NCBI GenBank assembly: GCA_023145275.1
Contig: JAGLEB010000002.1
Location: 1 to 39,695 of the forward strand
DNA: 39,695 bases
Direction of reading: 5' to 3'
From: Flavobacteriales bacterium
GTDB taxonomy: Bacteria > Bacteroidota > Bacteroidia > Flavobacteriales > JADGDT01
Under the pieces are notes generated by a model. It made no database searches and was not told the origin of the DNA. It saw nothing but the letters and a program-made list of their open reading frames with translations. Position 1 is the stretch's first letter; every line of letters starts with the position of its first letter. This document shows positions 24,554 through 32,815 of this stretch, in pieces. Position numbers and translations under genes: made by a program.

Positions 24554-26755
24554 ATGATGTTATCTAAAATTAAATTATCTCTTTTCGCTCTATTAGCAAC
24601 ATTCTCTCTTGTACAGGCAGAGAATGACAAACCCGAGAAAAACAAAAATCATCATCAGAAGATTAATTCTGAGATCGATGTAAGTAAATCAACAATTAGC
24701 GTTATTGATTCTCTTTATGTTCCTACATCGGAGTTTTCTAAGAATAAAACTGTTAAAATATCTTTAAATGAGAATTTAGAGTTAAAGCTTATTGGAAAAA
24801 AGTACAAGCTAAAAAAGCTTGAGAAAGCGAACGAAGAAGATTCTTTTGTAAGCTACGAGATTAAAGCAAAAAAACTAAAAGGAGAGCAATCCCTTATTAT
24901 CCTAAGCTATTCAGGAGTAATAAACGACGAATTAAAAAGTGGCGCAGCTGAGTACGCTAGAGGATTTAGCGAAACTCAAGGTATGATTTCTAAAAAAGGA
25001 ATCTACATGGCAGGTTCAACATACTGGCTTCCTTACTTTAACGAAAATACATTAAGCTCTTTTGATTTAACTGTAAAAATTGACTCTTCGTGGAATATTG
25101 TTACTCAAGGAGAAAGAACAATCAATAAAACTGTTGGAGCTTCGAGAATAGTAAAGTACTCTTCTCCAGAACCGATGGATGAAGTTTACTTGATTGGGGC
25201 TGAGTGGAAAGAATATTCTTTACAATCTGGAGATGTAGAAGTTCAAGCATTTCTGAGGACTAAAGATGACGATCTTGCAAATAGATACTTAGGTATTACT
25301 AGTGGGTACATAAAAATGTACGAAACTCTTATTGGCGAATATCCTTATACAAAATTTGCACTTGTAGAAAATTTCTGGGAAACCGGATATGGAATGCCTT
25401 CTTTTACTCTTTTAGGAGAAAAAGTTATTCGTTTTCCTTGGATATTATTTTCTTCATATCCTCACGAATTGCTGCATAATTACTGGGGTAATGGTGTTTT
25501 TGTAGATTATACAGAAGGAAACTGGTGTGAAGGAATTACTGCTTACATGGCAGATCACTTAATGCAAGAGCAACGTGGAGGTGGAGCTGTTTACCGTAGA
25601 AATACACTTCAGAAGTTTACAGATTATGTAAATGAAGACAACGATTTTGCTGTAAATAAGTTCATCAATCGTAACAACTCTGCTGAAGAAGCTATTGGTT
25701 ACGGAAAAGTATTGATGATTAATAATATGTTGCGTTACAACTTAGGTGATGAAGTATTCGTGAAGTCTTACCAGCATTTCTACGAGAACAACAAATATCG
25801 CAAAGCTAGTTTTAGCGATATTCAGAAAAGTTTTGAAGCTGTTTCTGGAAAAGACTTATCTGCTTTCTTTAATCAATGGATAAATAGAAAAGGGGCACCA
25901 AGCTTCAGTGTCACTGATATCAAATCAGAAAAAGGAGCTCACCAATATCAACTTGAGTTTAAAATAAATCAAACTCAAAAAGAAGATACTTTTGTAATAG
26001 ATGTTCCAGTGGCAATTTACCTTGAAGGAAATAACGAAGTTGTTTGGAAAAAAATATCAATGGACAAAAAAGAGCTTATTGTAAAATTAGAATTCGACCA
26101 AAAACCTTTGAGAATTGAGCTAGATCCACAATTCAATATCATGAGGAGAGTGGATAAAAAAGAAGTTCCTTCATCTCTCTCGCAAGTATATGGGAATATA
26201 AAAACAACGTTAATATTACCTAGCAATAGTTCATCACTTAAAAGCTATAAAGCAATGGCTGAGTCTTGGAAAAAGACCCAGGAATCTCAAGGCAAAAATG
26301 CAACAATAGTTTCGGATAGTGACTTGCAAAATATCCCTACCGATCAATCTGTTTGGGTATTAGGATTCGAGAATAAATTCAACACAAAGGAACTTCAAAC
26401 TAACTACTCAGACTATTTGGGAAAGGACAAAACTAATTTAGTAAAATCTCTTAGCGAAAGTGGAGCTGTAGTTTATGCTGTGCCCAACAAAGAGAATATT
26501 GCTTTCAGTGTTGGTTTTGTAGGTGCAAACTCAGATAAAACAATTTCTGCGTTAACAAGAAAGCTATTACATTACGGAAAATACGGATACCTAGGTTTCG
26601 AAGGAGAAGATGCAACAAATGTTCTAAAAGGGTCACTCCCTGCATTAGAGTCTCCGTTAAATATAAAAATTTCAGAAGGTGAAGTACAGGCAAAATTACA
26701 GCCAAGAAAAGCACTTTATACAAGTAAAAGAAGGTCAGGAAGACCATCACATTAA
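24554..26755 (+). CDS. Secreted M1-like zinc metallopeptidase
   Basis: A 733-residue protein with a signal peptide (cleavage near VQA|END). A beta-rich N-terminal region is followed by a gluzincin catalytic domain with HELLH at residues 304-308 and Glu326 in NWCEGITAY. The spacing is one residue shorter than the HEXXH-x18-E of classical M1 aminopeptidases. The Gly-rich substrate motif GAMEN is replaced by a YGMPSF-like segment about 30 residues before HELLH. The C-terminal 200 residues resemble no domain I can name. Probably an exported peptidase of the M1 clan, but exopeptidase or endopeptidase action is not clear. It starts a run of same-strand secreted-protein genes. Confidence 0.78.
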   Translation: MMLSKIKLSLFALLATFSLVQAENDKPEKNKNHHQKINSEIDVSKSTISVIDSLYVPTSEFSKNKTVKISLNENLELKLIGKKYKLKKLEKANEEDSFVSYEIKAKKLKGEQSLIILSYSGVINDELKSGAAEYARGFSETQGMISKKGIYMAGSTYWLPYFNENTLSSFDLTVKIDSSWNIVTQGERTINKTVGASRIVKYSSPEPMDEVYLIGAEWKEYSLQSGDVEVQAFLRTKDDDLANRYLGITSGYIKMYETLIGEYPYTKFALVENFWETGYGMPSFTLLGEKVIRFPWILFSSYPHELLHNYWGNGVFVDYTEGNWCEGITAYMADHLMQEQRGGGAVYRRNTLQKFTDYVNEDNDFAVNKFINRNNSAEEAIGYGKVLMINNMLRYNLGDEVFVKSYQHFYENNKYRKASFSDIQKSFEAVSGKDLSAFFNQWINRKGAPSFSVTDIKSEKGAHQYQLEFKINQTQKEDTFVIDVPVAIYLEGNNEVVWKKISMDKKELIVKLEFDQKPLRIELDPQFNIMRRVDKKEVPSSLSQVYGNIKTTLILPSNSSSLKSYKAMAESWKKTQESQGKNATIVSDSDLQNIPTDQSVWVLGFENKFNTKELQTNYSDYLGKDKTNLVKSLSESGAVVYAVPNKENIAFSVGFVGANSDKTISALTRKLLHYGKYGYLGFEGEDATNVLKGSLPALESPLNIKISEGEVQAKLQPRKALYTSKRRSGRPSH

Positions 26756-26772
26756 TTAATATGTTGTAGTAA

Positions 26773-26822
26773 TTGATGGTTAGGTAAGCGTCCTCATACA
26801 AAATATACTTACCTGCCATCAA
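26773..26822. terminator. Interrupted hairpin after the M1-like peptidase gene
   Basis: TTGATGG and AGGTAAG (26773-26779, 26782-26788) pair with CTTACCT and CCATCAA (26808-26814, 26816-26822) around a 19-base loop. No T tract follows, so it may be a weak terminator or a processing/stability structure. Confidence 0.5.
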
Positions 26823-26841
26823 CAACAAAAATCTTATAAAT

Positions 26842-27870
26842 ATGAAAAGTAGAATACTAATTCTAGGATTATCAACATTGATATTCTCTTCTTGTGGTAA
26901 CGAAACACAACAAGCGGACAATAAAAAAGAAACAGCAGTAAACGATAGTAAAAAAGAAGTTGTTGAGTTGCCAGTAGTTCAGGTTCCGAATGTTGCAAAT
27001 GGTGCGGAATCATATTTTTCACCAGATGGGAAGTCTTTAATTTTTAATGGTAAGATGGGAGAGGATTCTAGCCACAAGGTTTACACTGTAAATACCGATG
27101 GCAGCAACCTTCTTAGAATTAATAGTAAGGGAGACGATGCTTGTTCTCATTTTGCACCAGATGGAAAAACAATTATTTGGACATCCACAAAAGATAATAC
27201 GGATATGCATCCAGGTAATTATTCCGATTCGAAAGATTACCCACAAGGAGCAGAACTTTTTATCTCTGACCTAGATGGAACAAACATAAAAAGAATTACA
27301 AACAACAAGAATTACGATGCTGAAGTTGGATACAGACCAGATGGGAAAAGAATATTATTCTCTCGCCAAATAGATGGAAAATTAGATCTATGGACAATGA
27401 ATATTGACGGTAGCGATCAGACTCAAATTACATTTACCGACGATTGGCAAGAAGGTGGTGCATTCTACATGCCTGATGGCAAAACTATCCTTTACCGAGC
27501 TTGGCAAAAAGGAGATGAGGATAAAGACAATCAGGATATGCAAATATTCACTATCAACGAAGATGGTAGTAATCTAGTACAGATAACTAAAGAAAAAGGG
27601 ACACATTGGGCTCCATTCCCAGCACCAGACGGAGAGCACTTTGCTTACGTAAAAGTACTACCCCCACATAATTTTGAAATAATACTAAGAAGTTTAAAAA
27701 CTGGCGAAGAGAAACAATTAACATATAAAAAAGGATTTGATGGTTTCCCTTCTTTTTCTGCAGATGGAAAATCAATGTCTTTCTCGTCAAGTAGAGCAAA
27801 CAAAAAAGGTGTTAGATCTTTAAAATTATTTTTAATGGATGTATCTTCTTTAAACTTAGGCCCAAGATAA
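26842..27870 (+). CDS. TolB-like PD40 propeller lipoprotein (copy 1)
   Basis: A 342-residue protein with lipobox IFSSCGN (Cys near residue 18) and a low-complexity linker. Five or six WD40-like (PD40) blades follow, each with a PDGK or DG signature such as SPDGKSLIFNG, APDGKTIIWTS, RPDGKRILFSR and MPDGKTILYRA. This gives a TolB-type beta-propeller anchored to a membrane. It has no peptidase domain of its own. It is closely related to the gene directly downstream, so the two arose by tandem duplication. A role as a binding partner of the neighbouring peptidases is possible but unproven. Confidence 0.8.
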   Translation: MKSRILILGLSTLIFSSCGNETQQADNKKETAVNDSKKEVVELPVVQVPNVANGAESYFSPDGKSLIFNGKMGEDSSHKVYTVNTDGSNLLRINSKGDDACSHFAPDGKTIIWTSTKDNTDMHPGNYSDSKDYPQGAELFISDLDGTNIKRITNNKNYDAEVGYRPDGKRILFSRQIDGKLDLWTMNIDGSDQTQITFTDDWQEGGAFYMPDGKTILYRAWQKGDEDKDNQDMQIFTINEDGSNLVQITKEKGTHWAPFPAPDGEHFAYVKVLPPHNFEIILRSLKTGEEKQLTYKKGFDGFPSFSADGKSMSFSSSRANKKGVRSLKLFLMDVSSLNLGPR

Positions 27871-27895
27871 TTAACCAAACTCAGCTTATATAATT

Positions 27896-28933
27896 ATGAA
27901 AAACAAGATTTTACTATTCGGATTATCAACTTTATTATTCGCGTCATGTGGGGAAACCAATGATAAACAAGAAACAAAAGTTGAAAATGAAGTTAAAAAC
28001 ACAGAAGTTAAGGAAGAAGTAAACAAAGAACTACCAGTAAGCAGAATACCAAATGTATCAAATGGAGCTGAAGCATATTTCTCGCCTGATAGCAAAAAGC
28101 TAATCTTTAATGGGAAAATTGGAGAGGATACAACTCACTATGTTTACACAATAAATGTTGATGGTACGGACTTAAAAAAGATTAACGATAAAGGTGATGA
28201 TGCCTGTTCTTTTTTTGCACCAGACGGAAAGTCACTTATTTGGACATCTACAAGAGATAATCTAGATATGCTTCGTGGTAATTGGATGGAACCTAGAGAC
28301 TATCCCCAAGGAGCAGAATTATATCAAAGTGATTTAGACGGAGGGAACCTTGTACGCTTAACAGATAATGACAACTACGATGCTGAAGTAGGCTATAGTC
28401 CTGATGGTAAAACAATTCTATTTACAAGACAAATAGATTGGAAACTTGATTTATGGACAATGAATGCTGATGGAAGCAATCAAAAACAAATAACATTTAC
28501 ACCTGATTGGCAAGAAGGTGGATCATTTATCATGCCTGATAATAAAACCATAATCTATCGTGCATGGAAGAAATCAGAAGAGGGTCAAAAGACAAAAGAC
28601 ATGCACCTGTTTACTATAAACGTAGATGGTAGCGATACTAAACAAATTACTACTGAGCCAGGAACTCATTGGGCTCCTTACCCTGCCCCAGACGGAGAGC
28701 ACATTGCATATATTACAGTTGTACCTCCTCATAACTATGAGTTGGTATTACTAAACTTAAAAACAGGAAAAGAGAAGCAGTTGACATTTGACAAAGGTTT
28801 TGATGGCTTTCCTGCATTTTCTCCTGATGGGAAGTATTTATCATTTTCATCTAGTAGAGGAAACGAAAAAGGAGACAGATCTCTTAAGTTATTCGTGATG
28901 GATGTTTCCTCATTAAATTTAGGAGTGAAATAA
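27896..28933 (+). CDS. TolB-like PD40 propeller lipoprotein (copy 2)
   Basis: A 345-residue paralogue of the preceding gene, alignable from end to end and sharing blocks such as DYPQGAELY, NYDAEVGY, DWQEGG and THWAP. Lipobox LLFASCGE near residue 18, then a Lys/Glu-rich linker with repeats of EVK, then the PD40 blades. It starts 25 bases after copy 1 and is probably in the same transcript. The linker is the most diverged part; the propeller is conserved, which suggests both copies keep a function. Confidence 0.8.
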   Translation: MKNKILLFGLSTLLFASCGETNDKQETKVENEVKNTEVKEEVNKELPVSRIPNVSNGAEAYFSPDSKKLIFNGKIGEDTTHYVYTINVDGTDLKKINDKGDDACSFFAPDGKSLIWTSTRDNLDMLRGNWMEPRDYPQGAELYQSDLDGGNLVRLTDNDNYDAEVGYSPDGKTILFTRQIDWKLDLWTMNADGSNQKQITFTPDWQEGGSFIMPDNKTIIYRAWKKSEEGQKTKDMHLFTINVDGSDTKQITTEPGTHWAPYPAPDGEHIAYITVVPPHNYELVLLNLKTGKEKQLTFDKGFDGFPAFSPDGKYLSFSSSRGNEKGDRSLKLFVMDVSSLNLGVK

Positions 28934-28987
28934 CATCTCAGTTGAGAAAAAAAACTTATTTTTCAGAATATTAAAACAATAATCACA

Positions 28988-30802
28988 ATGAATATAAAAA
29001 GAATAATCCCTGTATTACTTGGTACAGGAATCTTAGGATTAATATCGTGTAACAACGAACCTAAAACTAATCCAGAAATAACAATAGCCGACTTATCAGA
29101 ATACACACATGTTCTAGCTTCTGACTCATTAGAAGGAAGATTACCAGGTACTCCAGGAGGCGGTATGGCAGGAGATTATATTGCTGCAAAATTTGAAGCA
29201 TTTGGGTTAAAGCCTGGTGGAGACAAAGGATTTTATCAATATTTCGATGTTGTCACAGAAACAGTAGCCCCAGTAGACAAGAACTATCTAAAGGTTGGAG
29301 AAGAATCTGCTGAATTAAAAAAAGATTTCACTCCTTTCTCTTATTCTAGCGATGCTAAGCTTGATGCCGAAGTGGTATTTGTAGGCTACGGTTTCGATAT
29401 TGATAAAGAAGAATTATCGTGGCAAGATTACAAAGGGATAGATGTTAAAGATAAATGGGTGCTAGTTCTTAGAAACGATCCAGAAATTAGAAATCCAAAC
29501 TCATTATTCATACCTTATTCTGGCGAAAAATCTAAAGTTCTTACAGCAAAAGAAATGGGAGCTAAAGGAATTTTATTGGTAGCAGGTACTAAAGTTGAAC
29601 GAAAAGATAAATTAGTAGAATTAATAAAGGATCAGACAGAATCTAATTTAGGCATTCCAGCATTCAATATATCTAGAGAATTTGCAAATAAAATTCTTAA
29701 AGCTGATGGTAAAACTATCGAAGATTTAGAAACTCAAATTATAGAAAGCAAAAAAGCTAAATCTTTCAAACTAAAATCTAAGGTAAACGGAGCTTCTAAA
29801 ATTGAATTTAAGAAAGTTGCTACTCGCAACGTAATTGGAATCATTGAAGGTTCTGACCCTAAACTAAAAGCTGAATACATTGTTGTTGGTGGACATTACG
29901 ATCACCTTGGTTGGGGAGGGAAAGGTACTTCGTCTCGTGAACCAGAACAACATGCTATACATTATGGAGCTGATGATAATGCTTCAGGTGTTGCAGGTAT
30001 CTTAGAATTAGCTGACAAGCTTAATTCTGAAAAATCTAACTTAAAAAGAAGTGTAATAGTTATAGCCTTTGGCGCAGAAGAAATTGGAACTATAGGCTCT
30101 AAATACTTCACAATGAATCCAACGATCTCAAAAGATAAGATTACTGCAATGGTAAATCTTGATATGATTGGAAGACTTAAGCCAACAAAAGACATCACAG
30201 TTAGTGGTGTTGGAACTTCAAAAGAAGGAGAACAACTATTGAATGAAATACTGAAACAAAAAGAAAGAGATTTAGTATTAGGAGTTGAGTACAACGGATT
30301 TGGAGCATCAGATCACGCAAACTTCTATGTTGAAGATATTCCTGTTTTCTTTTTCAACACAGGCGCTCACGAAGATTATCACACACCAAGAGATGTTGTA
30401 GAAATGATAAATTTCGAAGGTATGCTAAGAGTTACAGACTATGCTTATGACCTTACAAAACATTTGATTAACATGGATGGAGAATTGACATTTCAAGAGG
30501 CAGGTCCAAAAGGTAGAGCAAAAAATACACGTGGTGGAAGAGTAAAACTTGGTATAATGCCAAACTTTGGAAAATCTGACAACAACGGTCTTAGAGTCGA
30601 CGGTGTTACAAAAGGATCATCTGCTGACCGAGGAGGTGTAGAAAAAGGAGATGTGATTGTTGCAATTGCAGGAAAAGAGATTCATAACATCTATGAATAC
30701 ATGTCTCGTATGGGAAAAATTCGTCCAGGGCAGACAATAAATGTTGATGTTATGAGAAACAATGAGAAAAAAATATTAATCATTACAATTGATCAAAACT
30801 AA
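28988..30802 (+). CDS. M28-family metallopeptidase lipoprotein with PA and PDZ domains
   Basis: A 604-residue protein. Lipobox near LGLISCN (Cys22). A PA-like insert covers roughly residues 100-230. The M28 catalytic domain has zinc ligands and catalytic residues His303 and Asp305 (GGHYDHLG), Asp330 (GADDNASG), Glu364-Glu365 (FGAEEIG), Asp392 (LDMIGR) and a late His in EDYHTPRD. A C-terminal PDZ covers about 510-600 (GVTKGSSADRGGVEKGD). It is an exported aminopeptidase-type di-zinc enzyme facing the cell surface or periplasm. It follows two propeller lipoproteins and may act with them on peptides. Confidence 0.88.
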   Translation: MNIKRIIPVLLGTGILGLISCNNEPKTNPEITIADLSEYTHVLASDSLEGRLPGTPGGGMAGDYIAAKFEAFGLKPGGDKGFYQYFDVVTETVAPVDKNYLKVGEESAELKKDFTPFSYSSDAKLDAEVVFVGYGFDIDKEELSWQDYKGIDVKDKWVLVLRNDPEIRNPNSLFIPYSGEKSKVLTAKEMGAKGILLVAGTKVERKDKLVELIKDQTESNLGIPAFNISREFANKILKADGKTIEDLETQIIESKKAKSFKLKSKVNGASKIEFKKVATRNVIGIIEGSDPKLKAEYIVVGGHYDHLGWGGKGTSSREPEQHAIHYGADDNASGVAGILELADKLNSEKSNLKRSVIVIAFGAEEIGTIGSKYFTMNPTISKDKITAMVNLDMIGRLKPTKDITVSGVGTSKEGEQLLNEILKQKERDLVLGVEYNGFGASDHANFYVEDIPVFFFNTGAHEDYHTPRDVVEMINFEGMLRVTDYAYDLTKHLINMDGELTFQEAGPKGRAKNTRGGRVKLGIMPNFGKSDNNGLRVDGVTKGSSADRGGVEKGDVIVAIAGKEIHNIYEYMSRMGKIRPGQTINVDVMRNNEKKILIITIDQN

Positions 30803-30846
30803 TTGCTAAAAAGTATTACTAATAACTTAATTTAAAAATTTAGGAA

Positions 30847-31722
30847 ATGAAAAAAACAAATATAGCCCTGGTGCTTATTATGATGCTATCAAATGTATTA
30901 CTTGCACAAGACAAACCTGCTTACATACTTTATAGCAACAAAGGTAAAGAAGTGAAGTATTCTACAATGGTTAAGGATTTAGCTGATAGCGATATGATAT
31001 TTTTTGGAGAATATCACACAAATCCAATATCTCACTGGATGCAAATTGAGCTTGCAAAAAGTTTACACGAAATAAAAGGTGATAGTTTATATTTTGGAGC
31101 TGAGATGTTCGAAAATGGGAATCAACTTGTGCTTGACGAATACCTTGCAGGGTTCTATCCTGAGAAGAAAATGTTACCTGAAATCACTCAACTTTGGAAA
31201 AATTATCAAACAGATTACAAACCTTTAGTTGAGTTCGCTAAGGAAAATAAGCTGAGATTTATCGCAACCAATATTCCACGTCGTTATGCATCTATGGTTT
31301 ACAAACATGGAATGGATGCTCTTACTATGGTAAGCCCTGAGGCTAGAGCAATGATTGGTCCACTAGATAAATATTACGATGCTTCGGTTTACGAAGATAT
31401 GAAAGCTAATATGGGAGGACACATACCTCCAACCATGGATAATATCCAACTTTCTCAAGCTTCTAAAGATGCAACAATGGCAATGTTTTCAGCTAATAGC
31501 CACAAGCCTGGAGATCTTTTTCTTCACCTAGATGGTTCTTACCACTCTAATAACTATAGAGGAATTGTATGGTGGGTAAATAAAATAAAACCTGGCTTAA
31601 ACATCAAAACCATTACAACACTTACTATGAGCGAATGGGATGAAAAAACTAAAGAAGAAAAAGAATCTATTGCAAACTATACTATTGTAGTTGCTGATAA
31701 TATGACACAAACTAAAAGATAA
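30847..31722 (+). CDS. ChaN-family haem-binding-like protein
   Basis: A 291-residue protein with a signal peptide (cleavage near LLAQ|DKP) and no lipobox Cys, unlike many homologues. The conserved ChaN core is visible: MIFFGEYHTNPISHWMQ, YFGAEMFENG, FIATNIPRRYASMV and LHLDGSYHSNNY near the end. ChaN of Campylobacter jejuni binds two haem groups face to face and belongs to iron uptake. Its place two genes before a HmuR-like receptor fits a haem-related role. The haem ligand cannot be confirmed from sequence alone. Confidence 0.78.
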   Translation: MKKTNIALVLIMMLSNVLLAQDKPAYILYSNKGKEVKYSTMVKDLADSDMIFFGEYHTNPISHWMQIELAKSLHEIKGDSLYFGAEMFENGNQLVLDEYLAGFYPEKKMLPEITQLWKNYQTDYKPLVEFAKENKLRFIATNIPRRYASMVYKHGMDALTMVSPEARAMIGPLDKYYDASVYEDMKANMGGHIPPTMDNIQLSQASKDATMAMFSANSHKPGDLFLHLDGSYHSNNYRGIVWWVNKIKPGLNIKTITTLTMSEWDEKTKEEKESIANYTIVVADNMTQTKR

Positions 31723-31730
31723 ACCAATTC

Positions 31731-31770
31731 AGCTTACCTATTACTAGTCAATACTAGTATTAGGTAAGCT
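31731..31770. terminator. Long hairpin between the ChaN-like and NHL genes
   Basis: AGCTTACCTA (31731-31740) pairs with TAGGTAAGCT (31761-31770). The inner ACTAGT repeats also pair across CAAT, giving 17 of 18 positions paired. There is no T tract. It shares the word TTAGGTAAGC with the hairpin at 26773-26822. Confidence 0.55.
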
Positions 31771-31790
31771 AATATTTAATTCAAGCAATT

Positions 31791-32720
31791 ATGAAACATA
31801 CTTTTACATTTTTATTCTTCTTAGCACTTATTATTAATATTGATGCACAAGTTATTGGAACAACAGAGGCTGGTTTTGTGGATGGTAGTTCCCCCCTATT
31901 AGATAAACCGATTAGAATGACGCCATATAAAAATGGTAAAATTCTCTTTATTGATTTCAACAACAATGCTGTTAGAGTTGCTAGCGCAAACGGAGAAGTA
32001 GAAACGTTAATTGGTGCTACTGAAAAAAAAGGTTATAAAGATGGATTTGCAGACGTTGCGCTTTTTGCAGGAATGCACGGTGTTGCTTACGACAAAAAGA
32101 ATGATATTATTTATATTGTAAGTGCTACAAATAATGTGATTAGGAAAATTAGTCACAAAGACAATAAGCTTTTTGTAGAAACAATAGCAGGAAACCAAAA
32201 AGAAAAAGGCTTTCAAGACGGAGATGCATTATCCGCAAAATTCAACTCACTTCATCAAATTTTGCTTGGAGAAAACGGCGAGATTTATGTGCTAGATATC
32301 GGTAATGCTAAAGTAAGAATGCTGAAAGATGGAATTGTTTCTACTGTTGCTGGAAATGATGATATTTCTCCACTAAAAACAGATTTCAAATACCCTATAG
32401 ATATGGCATTCGACAAAAAAGATATCGTTATCTGCGATGCTGGAAATGCAAATATCTACAGAATTATTCTTGGTAATAAAATTGTAACTTTAGACTTGAA
32501 CGAAGAATTAAAAATGCCACATGGTATTTGCTCTGATAATAATGGAACACTTTACATTGCAGATATGGGTACTCATAAAATACTTAAAATAGAGTCTGAT
32601 CATAAACTTAGTACTGTAGTGGATAAAGACTTAAATAAACCTGCAGCAGTGATAGTAGATAATGGTTTACTGTGGATTGCTGATTTATACAATCATCAAA
32701 TAAAATACATCAAACTGTAA
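31791..32720 (+). CDS. Secreted NHL-repeat beta-propeller protein
   Basis: A 309-residue protein with a signal peptide (cleavage near IDAQ|VIG). Repeats typical of NHL or SMP-30-like propellers run throughout: GFVDGSSPLLDKPIRMT, GYKDGFADVALFAGMHGVA, GFQDGDALSAKFNSLHQI, then KYPIDMAFD and MPHGICSDNNGTLYIAD. The GFxDGxxxxAxF repeat marks each blade start. No catalytic residues are recognisable. It lies between the ChaN-like gene and the TonB receptor, so an accessory binding role at the receptor or in haem handling is possible. Function otherwise unknown. Confidence 0.78.
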   Translation: MKHTFTFLFFLALIINIDAQVIGTTEAGFVDGSSPLLDKPIRMTPYKNGKILFIDFNNNAVRVASANGEVETLIGATEKKGYKDGFADVALFAGMHGVAYDKKNDIIYIVSATNNVIRKISHKDNKLFVETIAGNQKEKGFQDGDALSAKFNSLHQILLGENGEIYVLDIGNAKVRMLKDGIVSTVAGNDDISPLKTDFKYPIDMAFDKKDIVICDAGNANIYRIILGNKIVTLDLNEELKMPHGICSDNNGTLYIADMGTHKILKIESDHKLSTVVDKDLNKPAAVIVDNGLLWIADLYNHQIKYIKL

Positions 32721-32815
32721 GAAAAATAAAATTATTATAGTCCAAGATTCTCAAAGATATTGTTTTCCTGCAATTTTGAGTTTTCAGGATAAAAGCTAAC
32801 TAAAAAATCTAAAGT

